Shown: positions 1 to 7,124 of the stretch, one piece after another
Position numbering within the stretch: position 1 is the stretch's first letter
Layout of the letters: each line of letters begins with the position of its first letter
DNA from: Mycoplasmatota bacterium
Lineage (GTDB): Bacteria; Bacillota_I; Bacilli_A; Izemoplasmatales; Izemoplasmataceae
Length of the DNA stretch: 17,404 bases
Assembly: GCA_022712785.1 (NCBI GenBank)
Contig: JAFLJX010000046.1
Location: forward strand, 1 to 17,404
Direction: 5' to 3'
Program-made: the position numbers and the translations under genes
Notes under the pieces: generated by a model
The model's database searches: none
The model's input: the letters and a program-made list of their open reading frames with translations, nothing else
What the model was told of the DNA's origin: nothing

Positions 1-20
1 CCAAATGAATATAACGGCTA

Positions 21-52
21 AAAAATATACTTTTACATAAAAATATACTTTT
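21..52. repeat. 14-bp direct repeat upstream of the Tm-1 operon promoter
   Basis: AAAAATATACTTTT occurs exactly twice, at 21-34 and 39-52, an 18-bp period. The repeats lie about 40 bp upstream of the -35 box of the first operon. Spaced exact copies just upstream of a promoter suggest a regulator site, but the sequence is AT-rich and low in complexity, so chance or a simple UP-element-like role is possible. Confidence 0.4.
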
Positions 53-69
53 TTAATATATTATTGGGC

Positions 70-85
70 AAAAGTGGGAACTTTT
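70..85. promoter_or_regulatory. Small inverted repeat before the -35 box
   Basis: The arms AAAAGT (70-75) and ACTTTT (80-85) flank a 4-nt loop and run into extra Ts. It could be a weak terminator of a gene to the left of the window or an operator abutting the promoter at 93. The stem has only one G:C pair, so termination would be poor. Confidence 0.25.
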
Positions 86-92
86 TTTCATA

Positions 93-121
93 TTGACACA
101 ATTTTATTAATGAATTACACT
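93..121 (+). promoter_or_regulatory. Promoter of the Tm-1/PEP hydrolase/DUF1097 operon
   Basis: A perfect -35 box TTGACA (93-98) is followed by a 17-bp spacer and a -10 box TACACT (116-121). Transcription would start near 128, leaving a leader of about 37 nt that carries an AGGAGG ribosome site (153-158). The leader is too short for a riboswitch. Confidence 0.65.
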
Positions 122-164
122 GAAAACAAGAAAGCTAAAAATATGAAATAAAAGGAGGAGTCAC

Positions 165-1376
165 ATGTCTAAAAAAGTTATAATAGTTGGAACCATGGAC
201 ACTAAAGGAGCAGAGTTTTCATTCGTTAATGACATTATTAAAGGTCAGGGCGTTGAAACATTAATCATTGATGCAGGTATTTTCGAACCTACACTTAAAC
301 CTGATGTTTCAAATGAAGAGGTATGCAAGGCAAGCGGACACGATTTAAAAAAATTACGTGAAGCTAATGATCGTGGAACAAATGTTAAAGCCATGAGTGA
401 AGGAGCTGCAGTTATCGTTCAACAATTACTTAAAGATGGAGTTGTTGCAGGAGTTATTTCATTAGGTGGAACTGGTGGATCTAGTATTGCGGCAAGAGTT
501 ATGAAAGATGTCCCAGTTGGTATTCCAAAAATATTAGTATCAACAGTTGCATCTGGAGATGTAAGTCCATATGTTGGTGTTAAAGATATTATGATGATGT
601 ATAGTATCGTTGATGTTGCTGGATTAAATAACGTATTAAAAGAAGTATTAACTAATGCTTCTTTAGCAATCGCAGGTATTGTTAAGAATAAAAAACCTAT
701 TCCTGCTTCTACAAAGCCATTAATTGGAGCTACAATGTTTGGTGTAACTACACCTTGTGTTACTACTGCAAGAGAATACTTAGAATCAAAAGGTTATGAA
801 GTTATTATATTCCACGCTACTGGTGCTGGAGGAAAATCTTTTGAAACATTAATTGAATCTGGATACTTCAAAGGTGTATTAGATATTACTACTACAGAAT
901 GGTGTGATGAATTAATTGGAGGTGTACTTGGTGCAGGACCTGACCGTCTAAATGCAGCTGCATTAAATGGAATTCCACAAGTAGTATCTGTCGGTGCTCT
1001 TGACATGGTTAATTTTGGACCAGTTGACACTGTTCCCGCAAAATTTGATGGTCGTAATTTCTATGAACATAATGCAACAGTTACTTTAATGAGAACAACA
1101 GTTGAAGAAAATAAACAACTTGGTGAAATAATCGGTAAAAAAGTAAGCCAATCAGTTGGTAAAACAGCATTCTATATTCCTTTAAAAGGTGTTAGTATGA
1201 TTGATACTGAAGGTATGCCATTCGAAGGTAAAGAAGAAGATAAAGCTTTATTTAATGCTTTAAGAGAAAATATTGATACAAGTAAAGTTGAATTAATTGA
1301 AATGGATAACAATATTAATGAAGACGAATTTGCATTGGCAATGGCAAAAAAATTAATTGAGTTATTAGAAAAATAA
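165..1376 (+). CDS. Tm-1-like ATP-binding domain protein (UPF0261)
   Basis: This 403-residue soluble protein belongs to the UPF0261/Tm-1-like family, named after the tomato Tm-1 virus-resistance protein, whose N-terminal region it resembles. It begins with a Rossmann-like strand (IIVGTMDTKGAE, residues 6-17) and carries the glycine-rich nucleotide-binding loop LGGTGGSS at about 100-107, both typical of the family. The length is normal for a stand-alone bacterial member. The start is well supported by AGGAGG 6 nt upstream. It is the first gene of a three-gene operon; the next gene, 22 nt downstream, encodes the TIM-barrel partner that is fused to this domain in the plant protein. The biochemical reaction of bacterial members is not established, as far as I know. 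I am confident of the family and unsure of the function. Confidence 0.9.
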   Translation: MSKKVIIVGTMDTKGAEFSFVNDIIKGQGVETLIIDAGIFEPTLKPDVSNEEVCKASGHDLKKLREANDRGTNVKAMSEGAAVIVQQLLKDGVVAGVISLGGTGGSSIAARVMKDVPVGIPKILVSTVASGDVSPYVGVKDIMMMYSIVDVAGLNNVLKEVLTNASLAIAGIVKNKKPIPASTKPLIGATMFGVTTPCVTTAREYLESKGYEVIIFHATGAGGKSFETLIESGYFKGVLDITTTEWCDELIGGVLGAGPDRLNAAALNGIPQVVSVGALDMVNFGPVDTVPAKFDGRNFYEHNATVTLMRTTVEENKQLGEIIGKKVSQSVGKTAFYIPLKGVSMIDTEGMPFEGKEEDKALFNALRENIDTSKVELIEMDNNINEDEFALAMAKKLIELLEK

Positions 1377-1398
1377 TATAATCAAGAGGGAGAAAATT

Positions 1399-2226
1399 AT
1401 GGCATTTACAAGAGAACAAGTACATGCAAGATTAGATGAACAAATAAAACAAGGTAAAGCGATAGTTGGAGCTGGAGCTGGTACTGGTATTAGCGCTAAG
1501 TGTGCTCAAAATGGAAAAGTAGATATGATTATTATCTACAACTCAGGAAGATATCGCATGGCAGGAAGAGGATCACTCGCAGGTTTAATGCCTTATGGTG
1601 ATGCTAACGCAATCGTTATGGACATGGCAAGAGAAGTTTTACCTATTGCAAAAGACACTCCAGTTATGGCTGGTGTATGTGGTACAGATCCATTTAGAGA
1701 TATGAAATATTTCGTTAGAGATTTAATTAACGTTGGATTCAGTGGTGTTCAAAACTTCCCAACTGTAGGATTAATCGATGGTAAATATCGAGCTAACTTA
1801 GAAGAAACTGGTATGGGTTATAGTTTAGAAGTAGATATGATTGCTGAAGCTCATAAACAAGGACTTTTCACCACCCCTTATGTATTCAATGTAGAAGATG
1901 CACAAAATATGACAAAAGCCGGGGCTGACTGTTTAGTTGCACATATGGGTCTAACTACAAAAGGATCTATTGGTGCAGTTTCTGCATTAACTTTAGATGA
2001 CTGTGTACCAATCATTCAAGAAATTCATGACGCAGCAAAAAAAATAAACCCAGACATAAAAGTTATTTGTCATGGCGGTCCAATTGCTGAACCAGGAGAT
2101 GCTGCATACGTTTTAAATAAATTAACCGGTGTTGTAGGATTCTTTGGTGCTTCAAGTATTGAACGTTTACCAACAGAAATAGCAATTAAAGAACAAGTAG
2201 AAAATTTCAAAAAAATAAAACTATAG
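1399..2226 (+). CDS. Phosphoenolpyruvate hydrolase family TIM-barrel protein
   Basis: This 275-residue protein is a TIM-barrel member of the PEP-hydrolase family (related to the PEP mutase/isocitrate lyase superfamily). Family features visible are the N-terminal IVGAGAGTGISAKCAQ segment (about 22-37), YNSGRYRMAGRGSLAGLMPYGDAN (47-70, conserved in the family), the GVCGTDPFRDM segment (92-102), GVQNFPTVGLIDG (116-128) and a C-terminal ICHGGPIAEP plus GFFGASSIERLP (223-258), a probable phosphate-binding end of the barrel. In plants and fungi this domain is commonly fused to a Tm-1-like domain, which supports a functional pair with the upstream gene. AGAGGGAG lies 7 nt before the ATG. The family name implies acting on a phosphoenolpyruvate-like C-C or C-P substrate; the true substrate is unknown. 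Confidence 0.88.
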   Translation: MAFTREQVHARLDEQIKQGKAIVGAGAGTGISAKCAQNGKVDMIIIYNSGRYRMAGRGSLAGLMPYGDANAIVMDMAREVLPIAKDTPVMAGVCGTDPFRDMKYFVRDLINVGFSGVQNFPTVGLIDGKYRANLEETGMGYSLEVDMIAEAHKQGLFTTPYVFNVEDAQNMTKAGADCLVAHMGLTTKGSIGAVSALTLDDCVPIIQEIHDAAKKINPDIKVICHGGPIAEPGDAAYVLNKLTGVVGFFGASSIERLPTEIAIKEQVENFKKIKL

Positions 2227-2236
2227 GAGAAAGACT

Positions 2237-2746
2237 ATGAAATTAGACAAATTTTTAATAGCCGTATCAATTAGTGTAGGAATATTAGCAGGATTATTCA
2301 ATTTAGCATATGTATTATATGCTAACTCAAGTGCAACATTTAACTTAACAGGTTTAGTGGTAGCAGGATTCTTAGGATGGGCAACATTCTATGCAGCTGG
2401 TTCTGGTAAAAGTGGATTAGTTAAAGGAATCCCAGCAAATATGACTGGTATATTATGGGCAGTTGTAATCATATTCCTTTGGGACAAAGTATTTAGCTTC
2501 AATGAATTAGGTGCATTTGTAGCGGTAGCTATCGGTGCTGGAATGATGTGTTTCCAAGCAAATATCAAATGGCTAGGATTTATTCCTGGAGCATTTATAG
2601 GATGTTCAACATTCTTCGCATTAGGTGCAACTATTACCGCTGATGTTTTATGGCCATCAATCATTGGATTATTAATGGGATTAATATTAGGTTATATCTC
2701 TGAACAACTTGCTTTTGTAATTAAAGCTAAAGTATTAAAAGCATAA
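2237..2746 (+). CDS. DUF1097 family membrane protein
   Basis: This 169-residue, very hydrophobic protein has about six predicted transmembrane helices (roughly 5-28, 34-54, 69-86, 89-108, 113-131, 136-161), with small and aromatic residues throughout. Size and pattern fit the DUF1097 family of inner-membrane proteins (the E. coli YcdZ type). It starts 10 nt after the upstream stop codon, with AGGAG overlapping the end of that gene, and is followed by a strong terminator, so it is the last gene of the operon. Being cotranscribed with two soluble metabolic-type enzymes, it may move their substrate or product across the membrane; that is inference from position only. No transporter signature motif is recognisable. 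Confidence 0.8.
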   Translation: MKLDKFLIAVSISVGILAGLFNLAYVLYANSSATFNLTGLVVAGFLGWATFYAAGSGKSGLVKGIPANMTGILWAVVIIFLWDKVFSFNELGAFVAVAIGAGMMCFQANIKWLGFIPGAFIGCSTFFALGATITADVLWPSIIGLLMGLILGYISEQLAFVIKAKVLKA

Positions 2747-2756
2747 AAGGCAAATG

Positions 2757-2783
2757 AAAAACGAGTCCTAGACTCGTTTTTTT
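2757..2783. terminator. Bidirectional rho-independent terminator
   Basis: The arms ACGAGTC (2761-2767) and GACTCGT (2771-2777) close a CTA loop. The stem is extended by an A tract on the left (2757-2760) pairing with a T tract on the right that continues to 2783. It lies between the DUF1097 stop (2746) and the stop of the convergent oxidoreductase gene (2792) and can serve both strands. Confidence 0.9.
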
Positions 2784-2791
2784 ATGTTTTT

Positions 2792-3769
2792 TTATCGAGA
2801 TAAGTACTTGATTACTCTCAATGCTTCAACTGGTGTTACAGGAGGTTTACCATTGTTCCTTATAGCTTCTGCTAACTCACTAAAAAACAATAGGTAATTC
2901 CCTTTCTCAACAACTTTCTCAATCTTGTTACCTTGATTATCATATTGATGATAAACTGCGTTATCTCCATAGTTTCTATCGTCTGGTTTCATTCCAGCAA
3001 GTAATTGATGTTCTTGTTCTCCCATTTCATAAAAATGGAAAGTACCAATATCTGTGTGTATCCTATATCTTATATCACTTTTTGCAGCGACCATTGTTGA
3101 TTTTAAACGAACTACTTTATCTTTATATGTTAACATCATTGTAAAATGATCTATAATCTTTGAATCTTTTCTTAATTTATGTGTGGTTTTATAAAAGTCT
3201 TCAGGTTCACCGAATAATTGTAATGCTTGATCTAGATAATGAGTTCCTAAATCAAAAAGTAAATTATTTGAAGGTTTCCCTGATTCCTGCCATCCTTTCC
3301 TAACTTTTGGAACAAATCTATCCCATATAGCTTCATATTCAAAAACCTTAACTCCACTGTCTATTAATTTCTTTATAGTTAGGAAGTCACCATCAAATCT
3401 TCTATTTTGAAACGGTAAAGCCACTTTACCTTTTTTCTTAGCTAAAGTATTTAATTCTAACGCCTCTTCATAAGAAGCTGCGAAAGGTTTCTCTATCAGT
3501 ACATGTTTATTATATTCAAGAGCAAGTTTTGCTTGTTCAAAATGTAAGTGATTTGGTGTAGATAAAACTACCAATTCAATCTCATCATTCTTCAATAAGT
3601 CTAAATAGTCTTTATATAGTAATATATTTGGATAATCCTTTTTAGATTCGTTTGAATTTCTTTCAACAACTGCTGACAATTCAAAGTCATTGTGTACTTC
3701 TATAAAAGGACATTGAAATATTCTACCTGAAAATCCGTATCCAACAACACCTGTCTTAATTTTTACCAT
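2792..3769 (-). CDS. Gfo/Idh/MocA family oxidoreductase
   Basis: This 325-residue NAD(P)-dependent dehydrogenase belongs to the glucose-fructose oxidoreductase/inositol dehydrogenase/MocA family. It has an N-terminal Rossmann fold with the dinucleotide motif GYGFSG (10-15), an acidic residue after strand two (VVER, about 34-37), the TPNHLH motif (71-76) and the family hallmark EKP (93-95) for cofactor and substrate contacts. The C-terminal domain shows DLGTHYLDQA (173-182), in which His177 is the usual catalytic acid/base position. AAAGGAG lies upstream of the ATG. A 42-nt gap without a terminator separates it from the surface-protein gene on its 5' side, so cotranscription is possible. The preferred sugar or polyol cannot be read from the sequence. 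The length is slightly short but complete. Confidence 0.9.
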   Translation of the reverse strand: MVKIKTGVVGYGFSGRIFQCPFIEVHNDFELSAVVERNSNESKKDYPNILLYKDYLDLLKNDEIELVVLSTPNHLHFEQAKLALEYNKHVLIEKPFAASYEEALELNTLAKKKGKVALPFQNRRFDGDFLTIKKLIDSGVKVFEYEAIWDRFVPKVRKGWQESGKPSNNLLFDLGTHYLDQALQLFGEPEDFYKTTHKLRKDSKIIDHFTMMLTYKDKVVRLKSTMVAAKSDIRYRIHTDIGTFHFYEMGEQEHQLLAGMKPDDRNYGDNAVYHQYDNQGNKIEKVVEKGNYLLFFSELAEAIRNNGKPPVTPVEALRVIKYLSR

Positions 3770-3811
3770 ATACTGTTCTCCTTTGTAACAACGATTTAAA
3801 ACTATTTGATT

Positions 3812-5050
3812 TTATCTAATTAGAACAGGTCTTCCAGTACCGTCTTGTGTCCAAAGACTGTTTGCCAATGCATATTCAACATAGAATCCGTTCCACCATG
3901 AATTACTTGGCATTGTACTAGCATTTACAACAGTTGAATTAATTACATTTGATGATGTTGATGGAATATATCCATTCACAAACAATACATTTGAGTAGTA
4001 AACTTCATTTAATGTAATATTTGCTTTTTTACGTCCTAATACAGTTCCTACACTAGATATTTTATTGTAAAGTTCTCCAGTGTAAAACGAATTATTAATT
4101 GTTAATAGTGAATTGGTATTGTTGTTCCCAACAAAACCACCAACGTTTTTATTAGATTTATAAGTAATAGTTCCATCAGATAAATCAATACTTCCTTCTG
4201 AAATATAATCTACCACAGCTCGTGAAATAGACCCGCTAAGTTCTCTGAATGTGCCGTATATTCCACCTGTGTTTGAAGCAGTACTTCCTGTGGCAACATA
4301 TCCTTGTAAATCAATATCTTCAATAATTATGAATCCTGATCCAGAATTTGCTCTACTTATTAAACCACCTGCACGTTTACTTGAATTAAGAACTGTGAGG
4401 TTAGTTGCTTTTATGTTTTTAATTATTAACTCTGTGTTTGCTTGAATCTGTCCAAATAAACCACCTGCACCATTTATTGAACTTCCAATAACATCTGCAT
4501 TAGTAATTGTAATATTTTCAACTAAATTATTTACTCCAGAAACTCGTCCAGCAAAAATTCCCGCTTGTAGTGAGGAAGAATTGTAATACGCTACACTGAA
4601 TCCCATTCCATAGTTTTCAATTTTAACATTTTTTATGGTTCCACCATTCATTTTTGAAAATATACTTAGGTATGCAGTACCTGAAACAGAAGTCTCCATT
4701 GTTATATTACTTAGAGTAAAGTCTCTTCCATCAAACTTACCTTTAAATGTGTTTGTTGTATGAGCTTGTAGATAATCCCATGTAAAGCCTGAAAAATCAA
4801 TATCATTTCTTAAACAATAGTTATCTGTTGCTAGGCTCGTTGGAGATGTTGCAAAGTCATAAAACTCCTGAGCTGTATATATCGGTTCACAAAACTCAAA
4901 ATCACCTACAGTTACATCCGCTGTTATAATTTCAGTATCTCCAAAAACACTACTTGCCCAGTACGCAAAAGTGATTCCCATGTTCGCAAACACGAGAATA
5001 ATGGCTAAAGCCAATATCATTTTCCTGTGACTAGAAAGTATTTTTTTCAT
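3812..5050 (-). CDS. Secreted GLUG-repeat surface protein with SipW-type signal
   Basis: This 412-residue protein has a basic N-terminus, a hydrophobic stretch (11-28) and the sequence FAYWASSVFGD (28-38), which resembles the signal peptides cut by SipW-type signal peptidases in TasA/camelysin-like proteins. The mature part has a KGKFDGRDFTLSNITM segment (103-118), typical of the beginning of GLUG/right-handed beta-helix domains. It then has several GG-aromatic-G turns: GGLFGQ (197-201), GGLISR (228-233), GGIYGT (262-267) and GGFVGN (304-309). The C-terminus WTQDGTGRPVLI is also typical of such proteins. No LPxTG or transmembrane anchor is seen, so it is probably released or held by other contacts. 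AAAGGTGA precedes the ATG. Cys54 and Cys79 might form a disulfide. The ligand is unknown; adhesion or matrix roles are inference. Confidence 0.7.
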   Translation of the reverse strand: MKKILSSHRKMILALAIILVFANMGITFAYWASSVFGDTEIITADVTVGDFEFCEPIYTAQEFYDFATSPTSLATDNYCLRNDIDFSGFTWDYLQAHTTNTFKGKFDGRDFTLSNITMETSVSGTAYLSIFSKMNGGTIKNVKIENYGMGFSVAYYNSSSLQAGIFAGRVSGVNNLVENITITNADVIGSSINGAGGLFGQIQANTELIIKNIKATNLTVLNSSKRAGGLISRANSGSGFIIIEDIDLQGYVATGSTASNTGGIYGTFRELSGSISRAVVDYISEGSIDLSDGTITYKSNKNVGGFVGNNNTNSLLTINNSFYTGELYNKISSVGTVLGRKKANITLNEVYYSNVLFVNGYIPSTSSNVINSTVVNASTMPSNSWWNGFYVEYALANSLWTQDGTGRPVLIR

Positions 5051-5090
5051 AATCGTTTCACCTTTTACTGATCATTGTATAGTTCCAATT

Positions 5091-5119
5091 ATTATATCAT
5101 AACCAGACTTTTCGTTCAA
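5091..5119 (-). promoter_or_regulatory. Promoter of the GLUG surface-protein gene
   Basis: On the minus strand, TTGAAC (-35, complement of 5114-5119) is followed by a 17-bp spacer and TATAAT (complement of 5091-5096). The -10 is preceded by TGA, an extended -10 element. It lies about 40 bp upstream of the start codon and should drive the surface protein and perhaps the oxidoreductase behind it. Confidence 0.75.
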
Positions 5120-5120
5120 C

Positions 5121-5132
5121 ATAATCGATTAT
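5121..5132. promoter_or_regulatory. 12-bp perfect palindrome upstream of the -35 box
   Basis: ATAATCGATTAT is a perfect 12-bp palindrome placed one base upstream of the -35 box of the surface-protein promoter. The position suits an activator or repressor dimer. It is AT-rich, so chance occurrence remains possible. Confidence 0.4.
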
Positions 5133-5221
5133 AACAAAAATGGTTATATCTTTTGTATTTATAAATTGTTGTACTTCTAGTCTTGATACCTTTCATAATT
5201 CTTTATTTCTTTTATTTTTTA

Positions 5222-6058
5222 TCATTTATTAATTATTAATGCGTACTTATTTATTTCTAGAATATCAAATTTCTTTTGTTTATCATATTGTTTAGCTATT
5301 AATTTATCATTGCTCTTTCTTACAAAACTAGGACTTACAATTACTGTGAATTCAGGATATTTAAGATTGTGTATAACTATTTTAGTTGTAATAATCTTTT
5401 GTTTCATAGGTATGATAATAACTTCAGCCATTTCACAATGGAACTCACTTTTAATTACTGCGTTATAGAATTTACTTTTATAAAATGTACATTCTTTATC
5501 AAATGTAGAATCAATTATTTTTGTCCCGGTAAAACTTGTATATTTGAAAGAACAGTTTCTAAATATTGCATTTTCAAATGTACAACCATCAAGTGAAGAA
5601 TAATCGAAGTTTACATTATAAACTTCAATATCCTTAAAATTTGCTTTGATTAATGCTGTACCTCTTAAATCTGTTCTTGAAATCTTTTTCATTTTGTTGT
5701 ATTTATCGTTAAACTCTAGAATTGAAAGTCTGTCATCTCCATAGACTGTTTTAATTTGACTAAAATTCGTTTTTACAAATCTATTAATTCTTAAGTACTT
5801 TTTTATTTCAAAACGAAGAAAGATCCCTAGGCATGTAGACCAAATAATTTTGTGTTTAAACTCCGTCATGTGTTCATCAAAAGATTGCTTGTCTACTCTT
5901 TTTTTATACAATCTTGTGATTCTAGCCTGATTTTTCATCCAATACTCATGGAGGTCCTCTGTACCTACATATCCACATTTAAAAAGAAACCTATATAAAG
6001 GATTTCTCACCAGTTTTTTATTTGATTTTATGTAGGGATCCGGGAAGCTATTTATCAT
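5222..6058 (-). CDS. Pentapeptide-repeat protein with unrecognised N-terminal region
   Basis: With the start chosen here the protein has 278 residues. About residues 129-202 form a run of roughly a dozen degenerate pentapeptide repeats with F/L/I at the central position (for example ANFKD, VNFDY, SSLDG, CTFEN, AIFRN, CSFKY, TSFTG), predicting a short right-handed quadrilateral beta-helix of about three turns. The first 128 residues are rich in K, R, Y and F, possibly helical, and match nothing I recognise; the last 70 are also unassigned. There is no signal peptide, so it is probably cytoplasmic. A longer reading frame starts at GTG 6067, but that GTG is part of the Shine-Dalgarno AGAGGTGG. 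The ATG at 6058 has the right spacing and is preferred. Function unknown; topoisomerase protection is known only for much longer repeat proteins. Confidence 0.7.
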   Translation of the reverse strand: MINSFPDPYIKSNKKLVRNPLYRFLFKCGYVGTEDLHEYWMKNQARITRLYKKRVDKQSFDEHMTEFKHKIIWSTCLGIFLRFEIKKYLRINRFVKTNFSQIKTVYGDDRLSILEFNDKYNKMKKISRTDLRGTALIKANFKDIEVYNVNFDYSSLDGCTFENAIFRNCSFKYTSFTGTKIIDSTFDKECTFYKSKFYNAVIKSEFHCEMAEVIIIPMKQKIITTKIVIHNLKYPEFTVIVSPSFVRKSNDKLIAKQYDKQKKFDILEINKYALIINK

Positions 6059-6225
6059 ATTTACCACCTCTATGAGAATATATTAGACTATTAATTTTTA
6101 CTTATATAAACAAAACTTATTACTCTAGTCATTTTTATTGATTAATCCATCAATCATTTCAATGCTAATTAAATTTAAATATGTTCTAGCCAACTCACAT
6201 TTATGAAATACTATTCCAAATTATT

Positions 6226-6798
6226 TTAGTATCTTTTCTTTCTAAATACATTAATTAGTAATGTGAAAGGAAATAAAATAATTGGTGAACTAAGGATGAA
6301 CAATTCATTAATTAACTTACTATTCTTAACTTTACCTTTTTTTGTAAACCTATTCTTAAAGTTACCAAAACTTATTCCATATGCATTCCCAAAAGAAATC
6401 ATTCTTACTGTTGCAAGAATTCCATAGGCTTTTTCTTTTCCATAATGTTCTATGATTTTTTGAAATGTTTCTTCTGAATAATTCCCCTTTTCGAATGCAT
6501 AGTGCTGTGCAAATACTAATGCCTGAGCTTCTTCAGGTTTAACATTTTTTTGGTCTCCCGATAATAGGCTTTGTAATTCTTCATTACTTATTCCTGAATC
6601 AATCGCATTCTTAGTATGATAATAATTACATAGTTGGCATCCGTTTACTTCAGTAACCGCCAACATTAAATTTGTTTGAAACTCTTTACTTATTAATTTC
6701 ATATATTTTTTATATTTTACCATTGAGTATGTTGCTTTATTTACAATTGTTATATATTCCCTTTTTCCATAAATTCTAGATTCACTGTTTTCGTTCAT
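6226..6798 (-). CDS. Carboxymuconolactone decarboxylase/AhpD-like protein with C-terminal membrane segment
   Basis: This 190-residue protein contains the AhpD-type active-site motif E-x3-C-x2-C-x3-H (Glu50, Cys54, Cys57, His61, in EVNGCQLCNYYH). That motif defines the alkylhydroperoxidase/CMD family, whose members use a CxxC thiol pair in peroxide reduction or related redox chemistry. A second helical region (about 88-148) completes the fold. Unusually, residues 163-185 form a hydrophobic segment (ELFILSSPIILFPFTLLINVF) followed by RKKRY, which looks like a C-terminal membrane anchor leaving the enzyme in the cytoplasm. GAAGGAG sits 5-6 nt upstream of the ATG. It is probably transcribed alone from the promoter at 6852-6881. 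No terminator is evident after it. Confidence 0.82.
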   Translation of the reverse strand: MNENSESRIYGKREYITIVNKATYSMVKYKKYMKLISKEFQTNLMLAVTEVNGCQLCNYYHTKNAIDSGISNEELQSLLSGDQKNVKPEEAQALVFAQHYAFEKGNYSEETFQKIIEHYGKEKAYGILATVRMISFGNAYGISFGNFKNRFTKKGKVKNSKLINELFILSSPIILFPFTLLINVFRKKRY

Positions 6799-6851
6799 AT
6801 TATCTCCTTCAATATTTTTGAATGATTACACTTTATGATGGTACTTCATAT

Positions 6852-6881
6852 ATTATACTTTGTTTCCGAGAGCAATGTGAA
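6852..6881 (-). promoter_or_regulatory. Promoter of the AhpD-like gene
   Basis: On the minus strand, TTCACA (-35, complement of 6876-6881) is followed by an 18-bp spacer and TATAAT (complement of 6852-6857). It lies about 55 bp upstream of the start and overlaps the 3' end of the gene remnant at 6853-7032. Confidence 0.55.
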
Positions 6882-7032
6882 CTTTTTTTAAAAAAAGGTT
6901 CTCTAAATTATATCCATCTATGGGAAAATGTGTTTTACCAAACCTTAAAACAGCATCAATAAACCTATTTCTCTCTTTTACTTCTACTTTAACTAACATT
7001 TCTAGATGATTAGTATAATATGTTGTTTTATC
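6853..7032 (-). pseudogene. Short open stretch, probably a gene remnant
   Basis: The minus strand is open for 59 codons between stops and reads as plausible protein: ...KTTYYTNHLEMLVKVEVKE then RNRFIDAVLRFGKTHFPIDG and a short basic tail ending GNKV. The only ATG is at 6999 and has no Shine-Dalgarno, and the good-looking sequence extends about 11 codons upstream of it to a TAA. That suggests the 3' end of a gene whose 5' part has been lost. It precedes the AhpD-like gene on the same strand and overlaps its promoter. I do not recognise the family. It could instead be a small 48-residue gene or chance. Confidence 0.35.
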
Positions 7033-7064
7033 TTAAATTACATATTTTCATCATTAATGATACC

Positions 7065-7106
7065 TAGACATAATATTGACACAAATTGCTGATATAATGA
7101 TATAAT
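7065..7106 (+). promoter_or_regulatory. Promoter and direct-repeat operator of the two-component operon
   Basis: TAGACA (7065-7070) and TTGACA (7076-7081) form a direct repeat of 11-bp period with a 5-bp gap. TATAAT follows at 7093-7098, exactly 11 bp after the second half-site; a tandem duplicate GATATAAT gives a second -10 at 7101-7106, 19 bp from TTGACA. The same arrangement recurs before the lipoprotein gene at 9199, with 27 of 35 ungapped positions identical. Repeats of this kind are known as PhoB/OmpR-family sites, so autoregulation by the downstream regulator is inferred. The alternative is plain sigma-A recognition of TTGACA with the distal -10. Confidence 0.6.
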
Positions 7107-7124
7107 TCTATACGAGGTGATAAC

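Noticed and set aside
99..164. Riboswitch or T-box leader before the first operon
   Set aside because: The transcribed leader is only about 37 nt and has no stable structure.
794..1030. Antisense ORF inside the Tm-1-like gene, and similar ones at 2389-2664, 4251-4445, 5369-5596, 7394-7636, 9031-9306, 9749-9991, 13327-13566 and 17036-17353
   Set aside because: Each lies opposite a well-supported gene, lacks a ribosome site and gives a low-complexity, unnatural protein; they are shadows of the real reading frames.
6139..6156. Weak inverted repeat between the AhpD-like and pentapeptide genes
   Set aside because: Only 5-bp AT-rich arms, neither at a promoter nor followed by a T run; chance is the best explanation.
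6879..6901. A/T-rich imperfect palindrome (GAAC, T7, A7, GGTTC) as a terminator
   Set aside because: The arms mismatch by one base, there is no loop or following T run, and the segment lies within the protein-like remnant.
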